A DNA stretch of 64,000 nucleotides from Paenibacillus tarimensis (GTDB lineage: Bacteria; Bacillota; Bacilli; Paenibacillales; Paenibacillaceae), in NCBI RefSeq assembly GCF_021532315.1, contig NZ_JAKGAO010000012.1:248001-312000 (forward strand). Reading direction: 5' to 3'. The notes under the pieces are model-generated. The model ran no database searches and was not told where the DNA came from. It saw nothing but the letters and a program-made list of their open reading frames with translations. The position numbers and the translations under genes were made by a program. This document shows positions 1 through 8,981 of the stretch, piece by piece. Each line of letters begins with the position of its first letter. The stretch's first letter is position 1.

Positions 1-1029
1 ACCGCACTCCTGTAGAAATAGCCAGTCCTCTACCGTATTCTTGCTTCCGGGTATAATCACAGCGTCCGGCTGTCCAAAATCACACGTCTCTGTCACATAC
101 CGAATCCGCACATCCGGTTCATAATACAGCGGATCTATATCGGTAAAATTCGAGATGCGCGGCAGACGAAGAACAGCAATATCAAGCTTCTCAAGTGAAT
201 CGCAGCCCGCTTGCCCTGCAAACTCCCCTGCGCTTGGCCTGCTGCCGCTGCCGCCGAATCCGTCTCTGGCCAGCCGGCTGTCGAGCGAAAGCGAGTCCTC
301 ATCCTCCAGGCCAAGCGCTTCAAGGTAGGGAATGACACCAAGCACCGGCTTACCGGTCTTCTTTTCCAGAAAATCCAGCCCCGGCTGCAGAAGAGAAACA
401 TCCCCCCGGAATTTATTAATGACAAACCCGGCAACCCGTTCCCGCTCATGCGGTTCCAGGAGCTCCATAGTGCCGACAATTGATGCGAACACCCCTCCTC
501 TGTCAATGTCTGCGACTAACAGTACGGGTGCTTCCGCCCAAGCTGCCATTCTCATGTTCACGATTTCCCGGTCCTTCAGGTTAATTTCTACAGGGCTTCC
601 GGCTCCCTCCAGAACAACCACTTCATATTCATTCCTTAATCTCCCGACAGCGTCCTGCACAATCTTCCCAGCCTCAGCGAGATACTCTTCCCTGTAAGCC
701 CTTGCATCATAATCCCGCAGCGGTTTTCCATGCACCACAACCTGTGAAGTCATGTTCCCTTTCGGCTTCAGCAGAATCGGGTTCATATCCGTCGTAGCCG
801 CTATCCCGCATGCGTCAGCCTGCATGCCCTGTGCCCGGCCGATTTCCTTCCCGTCCCACGTGACGTAAGAATTAAGCGACATGTTCTGGGATTTGAAGGG
901 GGCCGTTCTATAACCATCCTGGGTAAATATCCGGCAGAGCGCAGTGGTCAGCAGACTTTTTCCGGCATCTGACGTCGTTCCCTGTACCATCAGCGTAACG
1001 GCCTTGTGACCTCTTTCATTTGGCTTCAA
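1..1029 (-). CDS. cobQ: Cobyric acid synthase CobQ/CbiP (partial, C-terminus outside window)
   Basis: This enzyme amidates adenosylcobyrinic acid a,c-diamide at four side chains using glutamine and ATP, giving cobyric acid. The visible 343 residues run off the left edge; the full family length is about 500. I chose a TTG start at 1029 because it follows AAGGGGGTGG at good spacing and overlaps the end of the upstream gene; the next ATG is residue 14. The P-loop-like MVQGTTSDAGKS is at residues 14-25, the LEGAGSP segment near 140 and DIDRGGVFAS near 170. The glutamine amidotransferase half begins near 280, with IIPGSKNT near 325. The catalytic Cys of that half lies outside the window. It is the last visible gene of the B12 operon. 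Confidence 0.95.
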   Translation of the reverse strand, partial: MKPNERGHKAVTLMVQGTTSDAGKSLLTTALCRIFTQDGYRTAPFKSQNMSLNSYVTWDGKEIGRAQGMQADACGIAATTDMNPILLKPKGNMTSQVVVHGKPLRDYDARAYREEYLAEAGKIVQDAVGRLRNEYEVVVLEGAGSPVEINLKDREIVNMRMAAWAEAPVLLVADIDRGGVFASIVGTMELLEPHERERVAGFVINKFRGDVSLLQPGLDFLEKKTGKPVLGVIPYLEALGLEDEDSLSLDSRLARDGFGGSGSRPSAGEFAGQAGCDSLEKLDIAVLRLPRISNFTDIDPLYYEPDVRIRYVTETCDFGQPDAVIIPGSKNTVEDWLFLQECG

Positions 1030-2128
1030 CCGCTCCACCCCCTTCATCTGTGCCGGTAGTTAAACATGCCCGCAGTTCAGCCAGCAGGCGGTCATTGTCC
1101 CCTCGAAGCTTGACGGCTACCCGGCAGTGAAACGGGCTAAGCCCTGCAAATAATGAAGCGTCCCTGATTAATACCCCTCTCCGGCCCAATGCCCTCTGCA
1201 GGTCACCTGCCGTGAGCCCTGATTCAGGAGGTAGTGAGAATAAGATATAGTTCGCTTCACCAGGATATACCCGCAGCCCCAGCCTGCCTAGCTGCTCCGA
1301 CAGATAAGGACGTTCAATAGTCAGCCATTCCAAAGTTTCCTCGGCAAAACGGCTGTCCTCCAGAGCCGCCTCCCCAATCGCTTGCGCCAGGGAATTGACA
1401 CTCCAAGGCACCTGAAGGTGGCGCATCTCCTTTATCGTATCAGGGTGAGCGATAGCATAGCCCAGTCTGATACCCGGGACCGCGTAAAACTTCGTCATCG
1501 AGCGAAGTACGGTCAAGCGCTCATGACCCTCCGCTTCCTGAATCAGGCTCGCGGCTTCTCCGTCAGGCATAAAGTCCATGAACGCTTCATCGAGTACAAC
1601 CGTATGTCCGTCATCCAGCAGTTGCCGGATTATCGAAGGTTCTACCCGGCGTCCGGTCGGATTGTTCGGTGAGCCGAATATCCACAGAGAGGGTCTGCCT
1701 TCCACTGAGGCAGCCGCTCTCTCATTAAAGGCGAATTCCTCCTCCTCCAGCAGCGGTACATCCCACACTTGCCCGCCGACCTTATGAACGGCGTCTGAAT
1801 ATTCTGTGAAGCTTGGCGCCGGGACAGCAGCAGCCCTCGGACGCTTTACTCTTATAATAAGGTCGATCAGCTCCGCCGCCCCATTACCGACCAGCACACT
1901 CTCCTCCTGCACGCCGTGCAGCCTGGCAATCTTCGCAGTCAGCCTCCTTGAAGCAGGATCCGGATAAGCAGTTATGACCCGCCCGTAATCCTGTATAACA
2001 GAGAGAACCGCCTGCGGCGGTCCAAGCGGGTTCATATTAGAGCTGAAATCAACAAAATCAGCGGCACTTCCGCCAAACGCTTCCTGTGCGGTTAACAGAT
2101 CACCGCCGTGTCCAAACCTCTCAAGCAT
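1016..2128 (-). CDS. cobD: Threonine-phosphate decarboxylase (CobD of Salmonella, called CobC in some schemes)
   Basis: This PLP-dependent fold-type I enzyme decarboxylates L-threonine O-3-phosphate to (R)-1-amino-2-propanol O-2-phosphate, the linker that joins the corrin ring to the nucleotide loop. The start is placed at the ATG at 2128, which has AGGAGG six bases upstream; the reading frame stays open further upstream but that part overlaps cobS. The protein is 370 residues. The N-terminal HGGD and DFSSNMNPLGPP motifs, the central FGSPNNPTGR and the PLP lysine in SMTKFYAVPG (about residue 213) are visible. The gene overlaps cobQ by 14 bases, indicating translational coupling. The naming clash with CbiB/CobD should be kept in mind. 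Confidence 0.94.
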   Translation of the reverse strand: MLERFGHGGDLLTAQEAFGGSAADFVDFSSNMNPLGPPQAVLSVIQDYGRVITAYPDPASRRLTAKIARLHGVQEESVLVGNGAAELIDLIIRVKRPRAAAVPAPSFTEYSDAVHKVGGQVWDVPLLEEEEFAFNERAAASVEGRPSLWIFGSPNNPTGRRVEPSIIRQLLDDGHTVVLDEAFMDFMPDGEAASLIQEAEGHERLTVLRSMTKFYAVPGIRLGYAIAHPDTIKEMRHLQVPWSVNSLAQAIGEAALEDSRFAEETLEWLTIERPYLSEQLGRLGLRVYPGEANYILFSLPPESGLTAGDLQRALGRRGVLIRDASLFAGLSPFHCRVAVKLRGDNDRLLAELRACLTTGTDEGGGAVEAK

Positions 2129-2157
2129 TCTCATCCTCCTCAAGTTGATTGATATTG

Positions 2158-3030
2158 TCACGCTGGAGACAGCGATATCACGGCAGCCAGCAGCAGGCCG
2201 GCCTCGACCCACTCATTCTGGGCGCCGTAGGTATCACCGGTCTGCCCGCCAAGCTTACGGGCCAGCCACCAGGCCAGGGGCAGTCCGAATAACACGGCAA
2301 GCAGCGGCCACTGCAGCACGCCAATCCAAACGGATAGCGCCAAATCATGATCTGATGTACCCGTGCTAATCTCTGTAATCCAGCCGTAAACGCCTGGGAG
2401 ATGCGTTCTACCGGCCATATAAATAATTGCAGCTGTCACAACAATACCGGTCACAGCCGAAGCTGCCGCATGCCTGATGCCAACCTCCTGGTACAGCTGG
2501 CCGAGACCTTCAGTACGCGCATGAGGCCAACCGGCAATTGAAACGGTCATCCACCACCGGCTCCACACTGGCACACATGCGATAACGACAGCAGCCGCCA
2601 GGCTTCTTCCATCCTCCAGCAGCGCAGCAATCGCTGCAAATTTGAACAGCAGCAGCAGGACGGCGGCAATGACGCCCATCGCCCCAACCCGGCTGTCCTT
2701 CATAATTTCAAGCATTCTCTCCCTCGAACGATGGCTGAGCACGCCATCCGCCGTATCCATCCAGCCATCCATATGCAGACCGCCGGTAAGCATGGTCCAC
2801 AACCCGACAATTAAGACAGCAGCCGGCAGTACAGGAAGCCACTCCGCGAGCAGCCATACTGCGCCGCCGGTAGCAAGGCCGATTAAAGCCCCGCTCACCG
2901 GGAAGAACAGCGTGCTCCACGCCGCCGTTCTCTGGTCGAATGGCACGCCCACCGGCACCGGGAAACGGGTTAAGAACTGCACAGCCATTACAAGGCCCTG
3001 CAGTGCGCTTTTTACTGCAGCCATAACCAT
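2158..3030 (-). CDS. cobS: Adenosylcobinamide-GDP ribazoletransferase (cobalamin synthase)
   Basis: This integral membrane enzyme joins adenosylcobinamide-GDP to alpha-ribazole or its phosphate, the last assembly step of the nucleotide loop. The ATG at 3030 follows GGGAGGAGC at good spacing and gives 290 residues, close to the family length of 250-280; the longer open frame upstream only shadows cbiB. Family motifs are visible: QFLTRFPVP near the N-terminus, FPVSGALIG, the metal-binding segment GGLHMDGWMDTADGV, and SRERMLEIMKDSRVGAMG. Several hydrophobic helices follow and the C-terminus has GGQTGDTYGA. The gene overlaps the end of cbiB by 19 bases. Confidence 0.95.
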   Translation of the reverse strand: MVMAAVKSALQGLVMAVQFLTRFPVPVGVPFDQRTAAWSTLFFPVSGALIGLATGGAVWLLAEWLPVLPAAVLIVGLWTMLTGGLHMDGWMDTADGVLSHRSRERMLEIMKDSRVGAMGVIAAVLLLLFKFAAIAALLEDGRSLAAAVVIACVPVWSRWWMTVSIAGWPHARTEGLGQLYQEVGIRHAAASAVTGIVVTAAIIYMAGRTHLPGVYGWITEISTGTSDHDLALSVWIGVLQWPLLAVLFGLPLAWWLARKLGGQTGDTYGAQNEWVEAGLLLAAVISLSPA

Positions 3031-3995
3031 ATCACTGCTCCTCCCGTGAACCAGATAACGCTTACTATGTATAACAGCCTGCAGGCCGCCAATATGTCTT
3101 CCCGGTGCAAAGGCCGGATCGGCCAGCCCATCCTGGCACGCTCGCTTGGCTGCCCGAAATACCGGTTGATTCCTCCCAGCTCTATCCCCAGCGCACCGGC
3201 TACGGCCGATTCGGGAATACCGCTGTTCGGGCTCGGATGCAGCCGGGCAAACTGCCGGATAGACCGGAATGCTCGAGACGCTGACATCCCCCGGCATACC
3301 GCGGCCGAAATAACCAGCAGTAAACCGGTGAGACGGGCCGGGATGAAATTCAGCCAATCATCAAGGCGTGCCGAAAACCAGCCGAAATCTATGTATCTGG
3401 TATTCTTATATCCAACCATTGAATCCAGCGTATTAGCCGATCGGTACAGCATAGCTAGCGGTGCTCCGCCAATCAGTGCAAAAATCAAGGGAGACACGAA
3501 TGCATCCACCGTATTTTCCGCCACCGTCTCCACCGCTGCTCTTGCCGTCTCCGCTTCTGTGAGATCATTAGTATCCCTTCCAACAATATAGCCTGTATAC
3601 AGGCGGGCGTTCTCGATATCTCCGGCTTTAAGGGGCATGTAAACCTTCATCGCCGCATCCTTCAACCCTTTCGCGGCAATTGTCGTCGATATAAACCACA
3701 CCTCTAGTACAAATCCGAGCCATTCATGAATCCAGTAGCCGGTCCATATGATACACGCCATGAGTCCGAAGGAAGCCAGGATCGTCAACAGTGCGAGCAT
3801 AGTGCCGCGCAGCCGCTGGACAGCAGGCGTTCCGCCATGCTCCGGGGAACGGTATAACCATTCCTCCAAACGGGATATCCATCTTCCGATCAAAATGACC
3901 GGATGCATCGGCCACCTAGGGTCGCCTACAACCCAGTCCACTACAATCGCACAGCTGATCAGAAGAGCTATATCAGGCAAAGAATGTACCAGCAT
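3012..3995 (-). CDS. cbiB: Adenosylcobinamide-phosphate synthase CbiB
   Basis: This membrane protein attaches aminopropanol phosphate to adenosylcobyric acid to make adenosylcobinamide phosphate. The 327-residue length matches the family. Typical conserved segments are visible: DWVVGDPRWPMHPV near residues 20-33, KAGDIENAR followed by IVGRDTNDLTEAE, AAVETVAENTVDAFVSPL, the SANTLDSMVGYKN segment and HPSPNSGIPESAVAGALG. Hydrophobic helices alternate with these polar conserved stretches. The ATG lies four bases after the cobU stop, with GGGAGGAGC as its ribosome site inside the end of cobU. It is usually called cobD in alpha-proteobacterial naming. Confidence 0.95.
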   Translation of the reverse strand: MLVHSLPDIALLISCAIVVDWVVGDPRWPMHPVILIGRWISRLEEWLYRSPEHGGTPAVQRLRGTMLALLTILASFGLMACIIWTGYWIHEWLGFVLEVWFISTTIAAKGLKDAAMKVYMPLKAGDIENARLYTGYIVGRDTNDLTEAETARAAVETVAENTVDAFVSPLIFALIGGAPLAMLYRSANTLDSMVGYKNTRYIDFGWFSARLDDWLNFIPARLTGLLLVISAAVCRGMSASRAFRSIRQFARLHPSPNSGIPESAVAGALGIELGGINRYFGQPSERARMGWPIRPLHREDILAACRLLYIVSVIWFTGGAVIWLWLQ

Positions 3996-3998
3996 GCC

Positions 3999-4595
3999 CT
4001 ACAGCTCCTCCCATCGAAACGCCAGCGCCTTCAGGTCAACCGGAATCCCTGCCGTAACCAGGAAAACCCGTTCACTAAGCTCTGCTATTCTCCTGTTCAG
4101 TCGCCCCGCATGGTCCCGGAACCGCCGGCCAAGCGGGTAATCCGGCACTATTCCGCTGCCAACCTCGTTCGTCACCAGAATAAGCGGACACTGGACAGCT
4201 GCTGCAGCGTCAGCCAGCTCCTCCACCTTGGCATACAGCCTTTCATCTCTTTCGCGGCGCGACAATTCCTCATCAGCTTCCTCAAAGAGAAGCATCTGGT
4301 TTGTCAACCATAATGTCAGACAATCCACGAGGATGACCGGCGCTTCTCCTTCCGCGGCGAGACTATCATTCAGCTGGAGCAGCAAATCCGCAAGACGCAG
4401 CGGCTCCTCAACTGTCTCCCAAGAGAATCCAGATTCCGTCCGCGCAGCACGATGCAGCGCAACTCGCTCTTCCATCTCGCCATCATAAGGCTGAGAAGTC
4501 GCTACATAGATTCCCCGGCTGCCGAGCCTGGACGCCAGCTCCTCGGCGAAGCCGCTCTTTCCGCTGCGCGCGCCGCCAGTTACAAGATAGGCCAT
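3999..4595 (-). CDS. cobU: Bifunctional adenosylcobinamide kinase / adenosylcobinamide-phosphate guanylyltransferase
   Basis: This enzyme phosphorylates adenosylcobinamide and transfers GMP from GTP to give adenosylcobinamide-GDP. It therefore serves both salvage of imported cobinamide and the product of CbiB. The protein is 198 residues, slightly longer than the Salmonella enzyme. The P-loop GGARSGKS is at residues 7-14, and His48 in ERVALHRAAR corresponds to the His that carries GMP in the Salmonella protein. The segments VDCLTLWLTNQ, LVTNEVGSGIVP and GRRFRDHAGRLNR are family signatures. It starts 12 bases after the cobT stop with AGGGGG as the ribosome site and ends four bases before cbiB. 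Confidence 0.96.
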   Translation of the reverse strand: MAYLVTGGARSGKSGFAEELASRLGSRGIYVATSQPYDGEMEERVALHRAARTESGFSWETVEEPLRLADLLLQLNDSLAAEGEAPVILVDCLTLWLTNQMLLFEEADEELSRRERDERLYAKVEELADAAAAVQCPLILVTNEVGSGIVPDYPLGRRFRDHAGRLNRRIAELSERVFLVTAGIPVDLKALAFRWEEL

Positions 4596-4607
4596 TGTTT
4601 CAACCCC

Positions 4608-5666
4608 CTATCCTTTCGCCACACCGGCGCTCTCGAAGGTTGCCATCTCGGACTGGAGACGCACAGCGGCCTCTATCAGATGGAAGGCCAGAACGGCGCC
4701 GGTCCCTTCACCAAGCCGCATATCCAGCCTTAGCACCGGTGTCAAACCAATCTCGTCCAGCAGCTTACTGTGACCCCGTTCATGAGACTGGTGGGAGCCG
4801 ATCATATAAGACACCGACGCAGGGCAGAGCCGAGCGGCGGCAAGTGCAGCCGCCGAGGAGATAAACCCGTCGATAACAATCGGCCTGCGCTCAGCCGCCG
4901 CACCGAGAATCAGTCCCGTCAAGCCTGCGATTTCAAGTCCGCCAACCTTCGCAAGCACGTCAATCGGATCTGCAGCGTCCGGCTCATTAAGCTTAACGGA
5001 CCGGGCGATCACTTCGATTTTGTGGCCCAGCCGCTCATCATTGATGCCTGTTCCCCGACCGGCAGCATCCTCTACTGGGACACCCGCAAGTACTGAATAA
5101 ACTGCGGCACTGGCAGTCGTGTTGCCAATCCCCATTTCTCCCGTTGCCAGCAGTTCCACCCCCCTGCGGGCAAGCTCTTCCGCGATGATGACACCGGTCA
5201 GGATTGCCTCCACCGCTTCTTCCCGGCGCATGGCAGGACCCTTAGCCATGTTCGCTGTGCCTCTCCTGACATTGCGCTGCAGCAGTCCGGGATGCTTCAG
5301 CGGTGAGGCCATACCAATATCCACGCAAATTACTTCTGCGCCTGCCTGCCGGGCAAGAACGTTAACCGCAGCTCCCCCGGAGAGGAAGTTGGCCACCATT
5401 TGTGATGTCACCTCCTGAGGAAAAGCGCTGACCCCCTCCTCACACACCCCATGATCGCCAGCCATTACCACAACAGCCTTGCGTTCAACGGGCGGTATGG
5501 CTTGTCCTGTGATGCCAGCAAGCTGCTTAACGACTTCTTCGAGCTTACCCAGGCTCCCCGGCGGCTTCGTCAAGCTGTCGAGACGCTGGGCGGCAGCTGA
5601 CACCGCTGCTTCATCAAGCCCTCCGATACGGTTGATAATGGCCTGCAGTTCCTGTTCTCTTCCCAT
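4608..5666 (-). CDS. cobT: Nicotinate-nucleotide--dimethylbenzimidazole phosphoribosyltransferase
   Basis: This enzyme activates the lower ligand base, normally 5,6-dimethylbenzimidazole, by transferring phosphoribose from nicotinate mononucleotide. The ATG at 5666 gives 352 residues, close to the 356 of Salmonella CobT. A GTG at 5675 is also possible because an AGGGAG lies between them and upstream. Family motifs include DSLTKPPGSLGKLE near the N-terminus, MAGDHGVCEEGVSAFPQEVT, GEMGIGNTTASAAV, GRGTGI and GSHQSHERGH. The catalytic Glu is in LGEGTGA at about residue 320. The gene starts just after the btuD stop. No bluB or bza genes for base synthesis are in the window, so the base may be made elsewhere or scavenged. 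Confidence 0.95.
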   Translation of the reverse strand: MGREQELQAIINRIGGLDEAAVSAAAQRLDSLTKPPGSLGKLEEVVKQLAGITGQAIPPVERKAVVVMAGDHGVCEEGVSAFPQEVTSQMVANFLSGGAAVNVLARQAGAEVICVDIGMASPLKHPGLLQRNVRRGTANMAKGPAMRREEAVEAILTGVIIAEELARRGVELLATGEMGIGNTTASAAVYSVLAGVPVEDAAGRGTGINDERLGHKIEVIARSVKLNEPDAADPIDVLAKVGGLEIAGLTGLILGAAAERRPIVIDGFISSAAALAAARLCPASVSYMIGSHQSHERGHSKLLDEIGLTPVLRLDMRLGEGTGAVLAFHLIEAAVRLQSEMATFESAGVAKG

Positions 5667-5688
5667 CCTCCGCACTCTCCCTATATGA

Positions 5689-6474
5689 TCATTCTGGTTC
5701 CTTACCCCGCCGCAGCAGCACCTGCGGGACACCATGCTCCGGGTGCGTCAACACAATCGGGTCCGCACCGTATACGCTGCGGATCATCTCCTCTGTCAAC
5801 ACTTCTGCCAGAGTACCCGCTGCAGCAATTCTGCCGTCTTGGAGAACGAGCAGCTCATCGCAGTATTGAGCAGCCAGATTCAGATCATGAAGGACCGCCA
5901 CTACTGTCAGCCCTTCTGTCCGCTGCCAGCTGCGAACCGTATCCAGCAGCTGCACCTGATAGCCGATATCCAGGTAGGTCGTCGGCTCATCGAGCAGGAT
6001 CAGTTGCGGCTGCTGCACGATGACCTTAGCCAGTGCCGCCCTCTGTCTCTCGCCTCCGCTGAGCTGGTGTAAACGGCGGTTCCCCATGGCGTGCAGGCCC
6101 ACAAGCTGCAATGCCCTGTCCACCAGCTCTTCCGCATCCTTCTCCTCTTGACCCAGCCAATTCTGGAACGGATAACGGCCCATAGCCACAATCTCACGCA
6201 CGGTAAAAGCTGCCTTCGGCAGCGCTTCCTGCTGCAGCACAGCAAGCCAGCGGGCCAGCTCCTTCCGTCCGTATTCTTCAATCGGCCTGCCGCGCAGCCG
6301 GATACGTCCTGACTGGTACGGCTCTACCCCCGACAAAAGGCTGAGCAGCGTAGATTTACCTGCGCCATTGGGGCCGATAATGCCATACATCCTGTTCTCT
6401 CTCCATGTAAAAGAGATGTCTTGCAGAATATCTCTGCTGCCAATACGCTTATGTACCTGCTCCACTTCTATCAT
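5689..6474 (-). CDS. btuD: Corrinoid ABC transporter ATP-binding protein (BtuD/FecE type)
   Basis: This is the ATPase of a vitamin B12 or corrinoid importer of the type II (FecCD/BtuCD) class. Walker A is GPNGAGKST at residues 34-42, the ABC signature LSGGERQ is at 138-144, Walker B is LILLDEP at 158-164 and the H-loop His is at 196 in VLHDLNLA. At 261 residues it is of normal length. Its ATG overlaps the btuC stop (ATGA) and is preceded by AAGGAGGG. Sequence alone does not separate B12 importers from siderophore importers. The assignment rests on the position behind a cobalamin riboswitch and ahead of cob genes. Confidence 0.93.
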   Translation of the reverse strand: MIEVEQVHKRIGSRDILQDISFTWRENRMYGIIGPNGAGKSTLLSLLSGVEPYQSGRIRLRGRPIEEYGRKELARWLAVLQQEALPKAAFTVREIVAMGRYPFQNWLGQEEKDAEELVDRALQLVGLHAMGNRRLHQLSGGERQRAALAKVIVQQPQLILLDEPTTYLDIGYQVQLLDTVRSWQRTEGLTVVAVLHDLNLAAQYCDELLVLQDGRIAAAGTLAEVLTEEMIRSVYGADPIVLTHPEHGVPQVLLRRGKEPE

Positions 6475-7511
6475 GCGCTGCCCTCCTTAAGCCCGGCCTT
6501 CCGCCGCTTGAGCAGATACGCAAAGAAAGGTGCTCCTACAAGAGCGGTAAGCACGCCAAGCGGTATTTCCTTGGGACTGAGCGCCATGCGGGCAAGCGTG
6601 TCTGCCCACAGTACATAGATGCCGCCAACCAGGGCAGACAGCGGCACGATCAGCCTGTAGTCCGGGCCTGCTATAAGACGAACCAAATGCGGTACAACCA
6701 GACCGACAAAGCCGATGACGCCAGTCACAGATACGGCTGCCGCGGTTAACAGCGTGCTGAAGAGGAGTACAATCAGCTTGGTACGCTCAACACGCACCCC
6801 CAAATGTGCGGCCTGCCGCTCGCCCAAAACCATCAAATTCATCGCTTGGGCAAATGCGGCGATTGCCGGCAGCCCCAGCAGGGCAAACGGGATCATGAGC
6901 AGCACATGCTCCCAGCCCCGCTTGGCAAGACTGCCCATCAGCCAGTATAGAATTTCATTCACAACGCTGTTCGACATGGAAATCATCAGCGATACGAATG
7001 AGCCAAGAAAAGCCTGTATAATAACACCGGATAAGATCAGCGTTTCAAGCTCCACCCGTCCTTCGGTTCGCCCCAGCCAAAATACAGCAAGCAGCGTCGC
7101 AAGTCCGGTCGCGAATGCAACGGCCGGAACCGTCCACATGCCCAGCACTGCCTGGAAGCCCATAAGAATGATGAATGCGGCACCAACGGAGCTGCCCGAA
7201 GCGACACCGAGCGTGTAGGGATCAGCCAGCGGATTCCGCAGCACACCCTGAAACCCCGCGCCGGCAAGCCCAAGACAGGCGCCTACTAATACAGCCAGAA
7301 TAACCCGGGACAGTCTGACCTGGAGGACGACGGCCTCTTCCAGCCTGGTCCATTCAGGCGGGGAATCTGCGTTCCAGGCGAGCTGATGAAGAAGAATCGC
7401 CCACACTTTGCCAACCGAAAGCCCCGCCGAGCCAAATGACAGCGTTACAACAACAGATACAGCAAGGAGAAGCATTGCTGCTCCTCCATAGGCTGTTATT
7501 TTCAGTTTCAT
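6471..7511 (-). CDS. btuC: Corrinoid ABC transporter permease (BtuC/FecCD family)
   Basis: This is the membrane subunit of the corrinoid importer and is expected to work as a dimer with about ten helices per chain. The protein is 346 residues and very hydrophobic. FecCD landmarks are visible, including RLSRVILAVLVGACLGLAGAG, the QGVLRNPLADPYTLGVASGS segment near residue 90, and VTGVIGFVGLVVPHLVRLI near the C-terminus. The start is uncertain. The ATG at 7511 lacks a clear ribosome site and lies 12 bases after the btuF stop, while an ATG at 7475 follows GGAGGAGCAGCA. I kept 7511 because it supplies positive residues before the first helix. Confidence 0.92.
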   Translation of the reverse strand: MKLKITAYGGAAMLLLAVSVVVTLSFGSAGLSVGKVWAILLHQLAWNADSPPEWTRLEEAVVLQVRLSRVILAVLVGACLGLAGAGFQGVLRNPLADPYTLGVASGSSVGAAFIILMGFQAVLGMWTVPAVAFATGLATLLAVFWLGRTEGRVELETLILSGVIIQAFLGSFVSLMISMSNSVVNEILYWLMGSLAKRGWEHVLLMIPFALLGLPAIAAFAQAMNLMVLGERQAAHLGVRVERTKLIVLLFSTLLTAAAVSVTGVIGFVGLVVPHLVRLIAGPDYRLIVPLSALVGGIYVLWADTLARMALSPKEIPLGVLTALVGAPFFAYLLKRRKAGLKEGSA

Positions 7512-7523
7512 GATGTATGTCTG

Positions 7524-8558
7524 TTAGAAGCGGTCCGGATGTATCGCCTTCGCGACTTCAAGCAGGCCGTCTGTCAGACGCGGGCCAACCCGGACAAGCG
7601 GATCATTGGAAACTGCATGGACCTCGCCGTTATTGACCGCTGCAATTTCATTCCAGCCCGGACGGCTGTTGATGGCGTCAATGATTGTGGTGTCCTCGCC
7701 CATATCGGGGTAGATAATGACATCGGGGTTCGCCTGCAGAATCTGCTCGGCATCCATCGCGAACCAGCCCTCTTGGTCTCCGGCTACGTTCTTGCCGCCT
7801 GCCAGTGTCACCACTTCGTCAAGGAACTCGCCCTTGCCGACTGTCCAGCCCGGTGAGAATTCCAGATACACCTTCTTGACCGATGCTCCTTTTACAGCTT
7901 CCAGCACAGTCTGCAGTTCAGTTCTCATTTCCTCCGCGACTTCCTGTGCCTCCTGCTGGCGATTCACGATGACGCCAATCTGCTCAATGTGTGCAATCGT
8001 CTCTTCGATTGTCTTGGGCTCAGATGCAAACACCGTTACTCCCATCTTGCGGAGAGCTTCAACAGCCGATCCATTCATGCTGCCGTTCGCGATGACAAGA
8101 TCCGGGTTAAGTCCGGCCACTGCCTCGATGTTTGTGTCCATACCGCCGACTCTCGGCTTGTCTGCTACTTCCTTGGGATAATTGCTGTTGTCGTCAACGC
8201 CCGCTACCTGCTCGGATGCGCCAATCGCATACAGAATTTCCGTTTCGCTCGGAACCAGCGACACAACCCGCTCAGGCTCCTGTGCGATTACAACTTCGGT
8301 GCCTGTAGAATCAGTCAGAGTAAGCGGATAGGCTGTCTCACCCGCCGGCTCGGCTTCCGGTTCAACCGGCGCTTCATTCACTGCTCCCGCATTTCTTTCT
8401 GGCTGGTTCTGCTGGCTTGCTTCCGTATTGGTCTGTTCCCCGTTCCCCGTCTTATCGCCGCTTCCGCAGGCGGCAAGCAGGGCCAGCGTCAGTACGAGCA
8501 CGGCCGTAAGGAGTACCTGGATATAGCGGGGGCGGGATTTGGTGTTCTGTTCGTTCAT
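7524..8558 (-). CDS. btuF: Corrinoid-binding lipoprotein (BtuF-like)
   Basis: This is the extracytoplasmic binding protein that delivers corrinoid to BtuCD. It starts with a lipoprotein signal peptide ending in the lipobox LLAAC, so Cys31 is the lipidated residue. A Ser/Asn/Glu-rich linker follows to about residue 75. The mature part has helical-backbone type III binding-protein features: PERVVSLVPSETEILYAIGA, VAGVDDNSNYP, VGGMDTNIEAVAGLNPDLVI and HPDRF at the end. Length is 344 residues. It is the first gene of the operon, 33 bases downstream of the T-tract of the riboswitch terminator, and has a strong AGGAGG site before the ATG. Confidence 0.92.
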   Translation of the reverse strand: MNEQNTKSRPRYIQVLLTAVLVLTLALLAACGSGDKTGNGEQTNTEASQQNQPERNAGAVNEAPVEPEAEPAGETAYPLTLTDSTGTEVVIAQEPERVVSLVPSETEILYAIGASEQVAGVDDNSNYPKEVADKPRVGGMDTNIEAVAGLNPDLVIANGSMNGSAVEALRKMGVTVFASEPKTIEETIAHIEQIGVIVNRQQEAQEVAEEMRTELQTVLEAVKGASVKKVYLEFSPGWTVGKGEFLDEVVTLAGGKNVAGDQEGWFAMDAEQILQANPDVIIYPDMGEDTTIIDAINSRPGWNEIAAVNNGEVHAVSNDPLVRVGPRLTDGLLEVAKAIHPDRF

Positions 8559-8591
8559 GATGTATCATCCTCCTGTAGTAAATAAGTGATA

Positions 8592-8634
8592 AAAAAAGAA
8601 AGAACATTCCCGACGGGAGTGTCGGAAATGTTCG
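8592..8634 (-). terminator. Intrinsic terminator of the cobalamin riboswitch
   Basis: Read on the minus strand, a 13-bp stem (8622-8634 pairing with 8603-8615, with one G-U pair) closes a six-base loop and is followed by a T-rich run ending near 8591. It lies between the aptamer and the btuF ribosome site. This is the expected expression platform: B12 binding would favour termination before btuF. Confidence 0.88.
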
Positions 8635-8756
8635 TTGTCTCAACTGCCGGGCAACTGGCAGATCGTCTACGTATCCGGTTGTCCAGGCAGGACGGATTCG
8701 CAAGGCATGAGTCAATCTCCAACACTTCCCTAGATCCGCGTAGGTAGCGTTAATCC

Positions 8757-8957
8757 GGGTTCAGGCAGGTGTCTGACTAGAGCCTACAAGCGGCCGTCCG
8801 GTGTGCCGGTGACAATCGGCGCTTGTCCCTCGTATGCTCACAAGGCATACGCAGGCAGCTCGTTACAGTGGCGGGACCGTGCCGGAATTTCACCGGACTT
8901 CCCTATTAAGCCGCCTTCCCGCCTGGCAGGCAAGAAGTCGGCACCTGTTCCCCAATC
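8757..8957 (-). ncRNA. Cobalamin riboswitch aptamer
   Basis: On the minus strand the region carries the conserved cobalamin-riboswitch elements in order: an AGGTGCC pairing arm near 8945, the TTAATAGGGAA segment, the GGTGAAATTCCGGCACGG core, CCCGCCACTGTAA, and the B12-box end GTCAGACACCTGCC near 8763-8777. The 5' and 3' arms can pair to close the aptamer. It is followed by an intrinsic terminator and then btuF, so it very likely controls the whole uptake and synthesis operon by attenuation. The exact ends are estimated. Confidence 0.95.
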
Positions 8958-8981
8958 GATGAAGTTGTTTCTGCAATCGTT